Origin: Castanea sativa
Taxonomy: Eukaryota > Streptophyta > Magnoliopsida > Fagales > Fagaceae
Assembly: GCF_040712315.1 (NCBI RefSeq)
Contig: NC_134019.1
Location: forward strand, 40,267,873-40,331,872
Direction: 5' to 3'
Length of the DNA: 64,000 nt
This document shows, piece after piece, positions 58,848 through 64,000 of the stretch. Made by a program: the position numbers and the translations under genes. Numbering within the stretch: position 1 is the first letter of the stretch; each line of letters opens with the position of its first letter. Under the pieces are notes generated by a model. It was not told the DNA's origin and searched no databases. It worked only from the letters and a program-made list of their open reading frames with translations.

Positions 58848-61770
58848 GTAAGTTTTCTCTCTATCTCTATGATTTTTTTTTTTGTTGTTGTAAGCTATGT
58901 TTGGTTGTTGAGAAAATGAAATTATGGTAAATTAGCTCAAAATCTTAGCTTTGGGGTTGAATCAGCTGGTGGGTGTTTTAGCTTTGTGGGTTTTATGAGT
59001 TGTTTTGATCTGAGGTCATGTAAAGTTTTAATTTTTTTCGTTGCTATGGTTGTGATTTGTGGTAAGAACAAAGAAATGGTTGATGGGTATTTATTTTTTG
59101 GGTTGTTTTATGGTTTAGGGTTGTGTTTTTTTTTTTTTGTTTAGGTTTGGGCATGGTTTTTCTGACATAGAATTGAAATCAGCTTGTGGGTGTATTATGT
59201 TTTGTGGGGCTTATGGTAATATGAGACTTGGTTATGTTTTGCTTAGGTATTTGGGATTGATTTCTGTATATTGATGTTTAAATCAGTTTATGGGGGTTAT
59301 GTTTTTCTTGACTAGTTCAGGACTTGGATTAGTTGTTTTTTTTTTACTGTGGTTGTTGCTGTTGTTAGATTAAGAGGAGAGGGATCTTGTTGTACTGAGA
59401 TCTTTTTTTTTTTTTTTCCTTGTTAGATCATGGTCCCTTTGCAGCAGGGGCGGAACTGTGTGTATAGCAGGGGGGTCCAAGGCCCCTACAAAAATTTTAC
59501 AAAATATTTTATTGTAGGTTAAAAACTAAAAATGTGACTCAATACCTTTTTTTTATTATTTATGAGCGGGTCCCCCTTCAAGGAAATTGATTGCCCCCCC
59601 ACAGCATAGCCCCACCTGTCCATGTCCCTTACAAGCCTCAAAATTGCTTTCCCAAACACGTAGCCACTACACTAGCCTAGCAAATCAACACTAGCCTAGT
59701 TTCTTTTTCATTCAACTCCATAAATTAATTTCAATTTCCCAGTACTTTTCTTATCTTTTTTATTTATATTTCATTTCAATTTCTATTTATTTTATCTTGT
59801 AGCTTATGGTTTTAGTTTTTTTTTTTTCTTTTAATTAATAAAGCCAATTGATCATCAGTTGATGAATACATTTTCTCGTTATATAGGTATGTTTAGTCAT
59901 TAGATTATTTAAAGAGGAGCTAAATTTGATGCCAAATGTTTTACTATTGTAGTATAATGCTACATTGCCACTTTAAGGTCAAGATGCTAAGCCCTTTTTT
60001 GAATATTTTTTATACATGTGTATTGCAAACTAAAAAAAAATTGTATACTCAAAAGGATTTAGAAAGATATAATGCTCAAAAGGATTTAGAAAGATATTTG
60101 ACTCATTAGTGCACTCTCAGACTCAGGGGATGGGGTATTTACTTTGGGTTAATAGTTTCTTTCTCATTAATACTCCACGGATTGACTTTAACATGAATTT
60201 GATACCAATTAAGCCATCTTAATGATGTTATATGCTTTGGTTGGTTTTGCGATGTAGTAAGAATTGATTGACTTTGGACCCCACCTGTTTTTTTTTTTTA
60301 TAATTTTTTTTATAGTATGACACCCCCTAACGTAAGGTCAATGTCTCTCACCATAAAGAACTACTTTATTACTTGTATTAATTTTTCAGTATTTCAGCTA
60401 GACCCTTTTTTTGTTTTGTTTTTCTTTTTCTTTTTTTGTTTTTGTTTTTTGTTTTTTTTTTGTTTTTCTATTTACTGAAGCTATATTCTCTCCTTCCCCA
60501 TATTTGTATGGGTTGAATTATTTAAGCTTGTGTGTGTGTGTTTTTTTTAATAATGAATTTCACCATTCAATGCTCAAGCTGAACTATTACTTGGTGACAA
60601 TTCTCTTATGGTTTTACTTATTATACTTGTTTATTTAAACACAGTAATGTTTGATAATTTGCAGGCATCTTGCTTGCAAACATGTTGAACGATTGAGGAA
60701 CTTCCTCCTAATATGGTTGCATGTATTGAATTTTTTTTTAATAAAAAATTCTTGCCCTAAGATAATTGCTTTTAGGTTCTCTTTACTAGTTGTCTCTTCT
60801 TATGATTTAAACACATACTAGTGCTTGTACTTTCTCTTTTTGATTTTTTTTACTGAAAAATCTGCATTTTTAAGTCCTTGGTTTACCTTGAAATTGTTAT
60901 ATATGCATTCTGAATTGGTATTTAATTTGTGTTTGTGCTCTTTCTTTGGCTAGGTTGGATTACACAAAATTTATTCGATTCTGAGTACGTAGAATATATG
61001 TTAGATAATTTTAAGTCAATGGAGACAAAGATATAGTTCACAATCCTATGCCTTGTTCATGTACAGTGCGTAAATCAATTTCATTTTATAAATTATGTGA
61101 CTTTGAATGTGTCTTTCATGCTTGTAAAGAACGTGTCTCCTTAAAATTATATCTCAATGTTTGTGTGTTTTTTTCTTGAAGAATTTATTATGTTCTAATA
61201 CAATTATTTGAGATTTGGTCGTTTTAAGATTGGTCGTTGTGTTATTTGAGATTTTTAAACACATTGTGGGATTAAAGTTTTATGTATGGGATGATAGTGT
61301 GCAGCTTTTATGTTTATAAGGGAAAGAAATGAGTGTTGTGTTTCTACTTGAATACGGATGCTGGATCATGCAACTTATATATATGCATGTAAGCATTTGT
61401 GTACCAAAAAATTAAATTAAAAATAAAGGAAATTATAGTTAATAAATTATTTTGTTAATCTTATTTCGGAATGTCCGTAATGTCATTGATTGGATCTTTG
61501 CTCACAATGCTTGTAGTAAGTTATTTTTTCTGCAAACTCATGTGTTTGCTCCTTCTAGTGGTAGTTATGTTGCATTTGGTTCAAGGATATATAATTCTGA
61601 AGCTTGTCTATTTTATTATATTAACACTTATTTCTATGACGGACATTGATACTTCATTGTGCTTCTATGTCAATATAATGTTTGTTTGGAGGCATTTGTG
61701 GTAACATTATTACGGGTTGTTTGTAATTGGACGGGTTTTTTTTTTTTTTTTTTTTTTTAATTTTAATTTT
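58848..61770. other. Interior of CACTA-2 after the captured exons
   Basis: T-rich intron-like DNA. A GGGGCGGAACTGTGTG scrap at 59450-59640 resembles a common plant repeat. Exon-like short open pieces at about 60665-60720 and 60955-61070 have AG/GT-like borders but are unidentified. The 60411-60638 frame is a poly-T artefact. Confidence 0.4.
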
Positions 61771-61774
61771 AACC

Positions 61775-62158
61775 TATAGCGGCGGGTAAAAAGCGCCGCT
61801 AAAGGTCTAAAATTATGCTATAATTGAAGCCCTATAGCGGCGGGCTATCCTGCCGCTAAAGATTGTCACCTATAGCGGCACGCATATCCCGCCGCTAAAA
61901 GGTCAATAGACCTAAATGTAACCACATATAGCGGCGGTTTTCTGCCCGCCGCAATAGACCAAAACCGCCGCTAAAAGGCGTATTTATAGCGGCGGGTTTT
62001 TGTACCGCCGCAATAGAGCTATTGCGTCGCGACAAGGCTGGCGGGTAGAACCGCCGCAATAGCCCCCGCCGCAATAGGTGAAATGTACCTATAGCGGCGG
62101 TTTTTGGGGCTTTAGCGGCGGTTTTGGCCCGCCGCAGTAGGCCAGTTTTTTTGTAGTG
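61775..62158. repeat. Right subterminal array of CACTA-2
   Basis: Copies of CTATAGCGGCGGG and its inverse CCCGCCGCTA dominate, interspersed with some CCGCCGCAATAG copies. The TATAG variant is the main form here, while the left end is richer in TATTG. Confidence 0.85.
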
Positions 62159-62303
62159 ACGTATGCATGAATAAATACATGTAGTAGCACTTTCTTCTTC
62201 TTTCTTCATTTGTTTAAAAGCACAGTATCGGAACACTTAAAAAAATTTCGATTTGGACCATTAAGATCATTTAGCTTTTTGAAATAATTCATTCGTTCGT
62301 GCA
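62159..62303. repeat. Right copy of the A-type segmental duplication, part 2
   Basis: ACGTATGCATGAATAAATAC at 62159 onward continues 21695-21838 of the gene A flank. The match ends after GTTCGTGC. This is the other side of the CACTA-2 insertion. Confidence 0.9.
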
Positions 62304-64000
62304 TATGGTTAAGTGTCTATAAAATATAAATAGTTCGTCCCTCATTCATTCCAATTAGTATTTTTCATTCTTATTTTCATGCATAGAGTCATCAAGAGAA
62401 AGAGACTAAGTTTGCTTTCTCTAGATTTCCTAATGCACTACCATCTGTATGAAGCTTAACAAAATGAGTGTTGAAGCTCATCGCCCCAATTCTCAATTAT
62501 TAAAAAAAAAAAAAAATTCAACCCATTGACCCGGTTTAATTAAATTGTGGATCAATGGTTTTTGGTTCGTAATCTAATTCAATAGTGGATTTGTCAAAAA
62601 TCATATCTAATAAAAAAATATTGAAGACTGTAATATTATTTAATGTTACATCATATGTAATATGAAATTATGAATCTAACCCTATTCTTTTCCCATATAT
62701 AGTAAATATCACTTACAAAATTTTTTGCTCCTTAAATCTCTTCTAATAGTTAGGAACTATATTTTAGTTGAAATTATATTTTATTTATAATAATTAGAAA
62801 GACAAGTTTTCATTTGTAAATATATAAAAAATTAGATTCATTAACCTTGTATTGGATAACTAACTTAACATTATATATGATTTTTATTACGACATAGAAT
62901 ATTTATATTATTTAAAATGATATCTTATGAACTTATCAAAATCTAATTTCAAGTCTATATAAATATAGTTTCATACATGTATATATATAAAAATATGGTA
63001 TTGTATATACTTAAAATCATGCCTTATACTCACATTCTTGTTCACAAACACGATATTGAAGTTTAGCTTGCTTAATAGTTGAGCATAGACCTAAGCTTGA
63101 GTTTGAATTGTTTGTTGAATACACAAATATTAACTGATAAAACGTGATTTTGCCTCGCCAGTATGTTCCTCGTCAATACAATAGACGACTTGGAGATCCT
63201 GTGTAAGAGAAAACATTAAGTAGATAATGACATTGGTTTGGGGCCTGCCAAAGACTCTCTGATGCTTAAATTAGCTTAAACTCTTTAGAAATAAGTAATT
63301 TGTAGAGAAATTTGTATGTGTGAATAAATGCTCAATTTACTGGCCTCTTTAATGTTTAACCACAGCTGAAGGATTTATGGCTCAATAATTACCACTTAAT
63401 CCTAGCCCTTTAATGTTCGTAACGGCCATTTAAATGCACATCATTGGACGGCAATAACGGCTCCGTGCTCATTTATCATTTGGTCATTGAATGCTGTCTG
63501 GAATTATTGCGCTTACACTTGTCTATGCTTTTACTCATCATTAATTTGGACGGTTTGCAATATAGACGAGCATTTTATCGTTATCTATCAGTTATGGTTG
63601 AGCTGGAGGGTTAAATGACTCATTTAGTAGCCATTTAACTTCCCCATTCAATGTCTTGTAATGGCTATGTAATGGTCAGCTTGAGGTAGTTGTAACAGCT
63701 GTAAGCTGATAGCTGGAAAAAGCTGTACATCCGTTACACTTGTGCTATTTAAATAAGGAATTTATATCTGGGCATTAATGTATGCTTACGATTGTCCTTA
63801 GTAATGACAGTTATCCTTAGTAATGATGGTCACTTTATGGACAATCATTGTACACTTCTCGTCATTAACTAATTTGTTCTTGAGCCAAACTTGAGCTATT
63901 CATTTACAAATCTACTTTCTCGTAGACTTGAGAAGTTGCGTTATTATGCCCTCATGTATACTTGAGAAATGGGTTGTCTCATACAGATTCAAGTATGACC
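62304..64000. other. Unassigned AT-rich DNA, perhaps LTR-derived at the end
   Basis: No gene. 62575-62690 again resembles part of the 345-bp unit. From about 63120 the sequence becomes less AT-rich, with GGGGCCTGCCAAAGACTCTC near 63240 and a TATA-like CTATTTAAATAAGG near 63746, which could be LTR sequence, but no paired repeat lies inside the window. Confidence 0.35.

Larger units (their letters stand above)
53572..62158. mobile_element. Non-autonomous CACTA transposon, CACTA-2
   Basis: The element starts CACTACAAGAAAACTGGCC and ends with the inverse of CACTACAAAAAAACTGGCC, an inverted repeat of about 30 bases continuing into the GCGGCGG motifs. ACG is duplicated at 53569-53571 and 62159-62161. 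The same site without the element is present at 21695-21697 in the gene A flank. Ends are GC-rich subterminal arrays. The interior holds a 345-bp tandem array, captured RPS10 and NC2-alpha pieces and AT-rich filler. No transposase was seen. Confidence 0.95.

Noticed and set aside
61895..62236. 113-codon minus-strand frame rich in Arg and Ala
   Set aside because: Covers the GC-rich subterminal repeats of CACTA-2 and runs past the transposon end into the flank, so it is not a gene.
1..64000. A wholly new multi-gene biological system
   Set aside because: Apart from the amidase cluster, every sizeable coding signal is a known transposon domain or a captured host exon. Nothing in the layout requires a new system.

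Overview
The window is nuclear DNA of a dicot plant. It is AT-rich, full of long poly-A/T runs and (AT)n microsatellites, its genes are split by GT-AG introns, and it is dominated by plant transposon families (Tat-type Gypsy, L1-type LINEs, CACTA, hAT, MULE and PIF/Harbinger MITEs, SINE-like fragments). The repeat style suggests a woody dicot, perhaps Fagales, but that is an impression and nothing here proves the taxon. No rRNA, functional tRNA, CRISPR array or organellar sequence was seen.

The only host genes recognised are a tandem cluster of amidase-signature genes, all on the + strand and all with the same five-exon structure. Gene A (14998-20523) is intact, 523 codons. Gene B (22504-37988) is a frameshifted pseudogene whose first intron has been inflated to about 12.9 kb by an 11.2-kb Gypsy element and a MULE MITE. 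Gene C (47319-52384) is intact, 529 codons. It is a chimera: exons 1-4 are B-like, while intron 4, exon 5 and about 1.8 kb of downstream DNA are nearly identical to gene A, with the switch exactly at the exon 4 donor site. A and C keep the Lys/Ser/Ser catalytic residues and a hydrophobic N-terminus, so both are predicted to be secreted or endomembrane amidohydrolases of unknown substrate.

Layout: 1-7485 is a decayed LINE interrupted by a CACTA element (100-5612, TSD TAG) and a solo LTR (5760-6780, TSD CATTT). 7486-14997 is gene-free, with a 255-bp satellite split by a 1.4-kb interruption, a W-box-rich stretch, a 167-bp repeat and a second solo LTR. 14998-22503 is gene A and its 3' flank. 22504-37988 is pseudogene B with the Gypsy element (23646-34854, TSD GATCA). 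38708-44058 is a second LINE interrupted by a hAT element (39126-42613, 8-bp TSD). 44060-47318 holds a proline-codon minisatellite and a 1.07-kb hAT-like element. 47319-53571 is gene C and its flank. 53572-62158 is a second CACTA element (TSD ACG). 62159-64000 is the rest of the duplicated flank and unassigned sequence.

Both CACTA elements lack recognisable transposase and carry captured pieces of host genes: a ribosomal protein L7a exon in the first, and the ribosomal protein S10 first exons with leader plus an NC2-alpha (DRAP1) first exon in the second. The second element also contains seven head-to-tail copies of a unit with an exact 345-bp period. The gene A flank preserves the empty site of this element, which orders the events: A-type duplication first, CACTA insertion later. 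I found no convincing sign of a wholly new biological system. The most notable items are the chimeric amidase, the paralogous empty site, and the gene-capturing CACTA elements.
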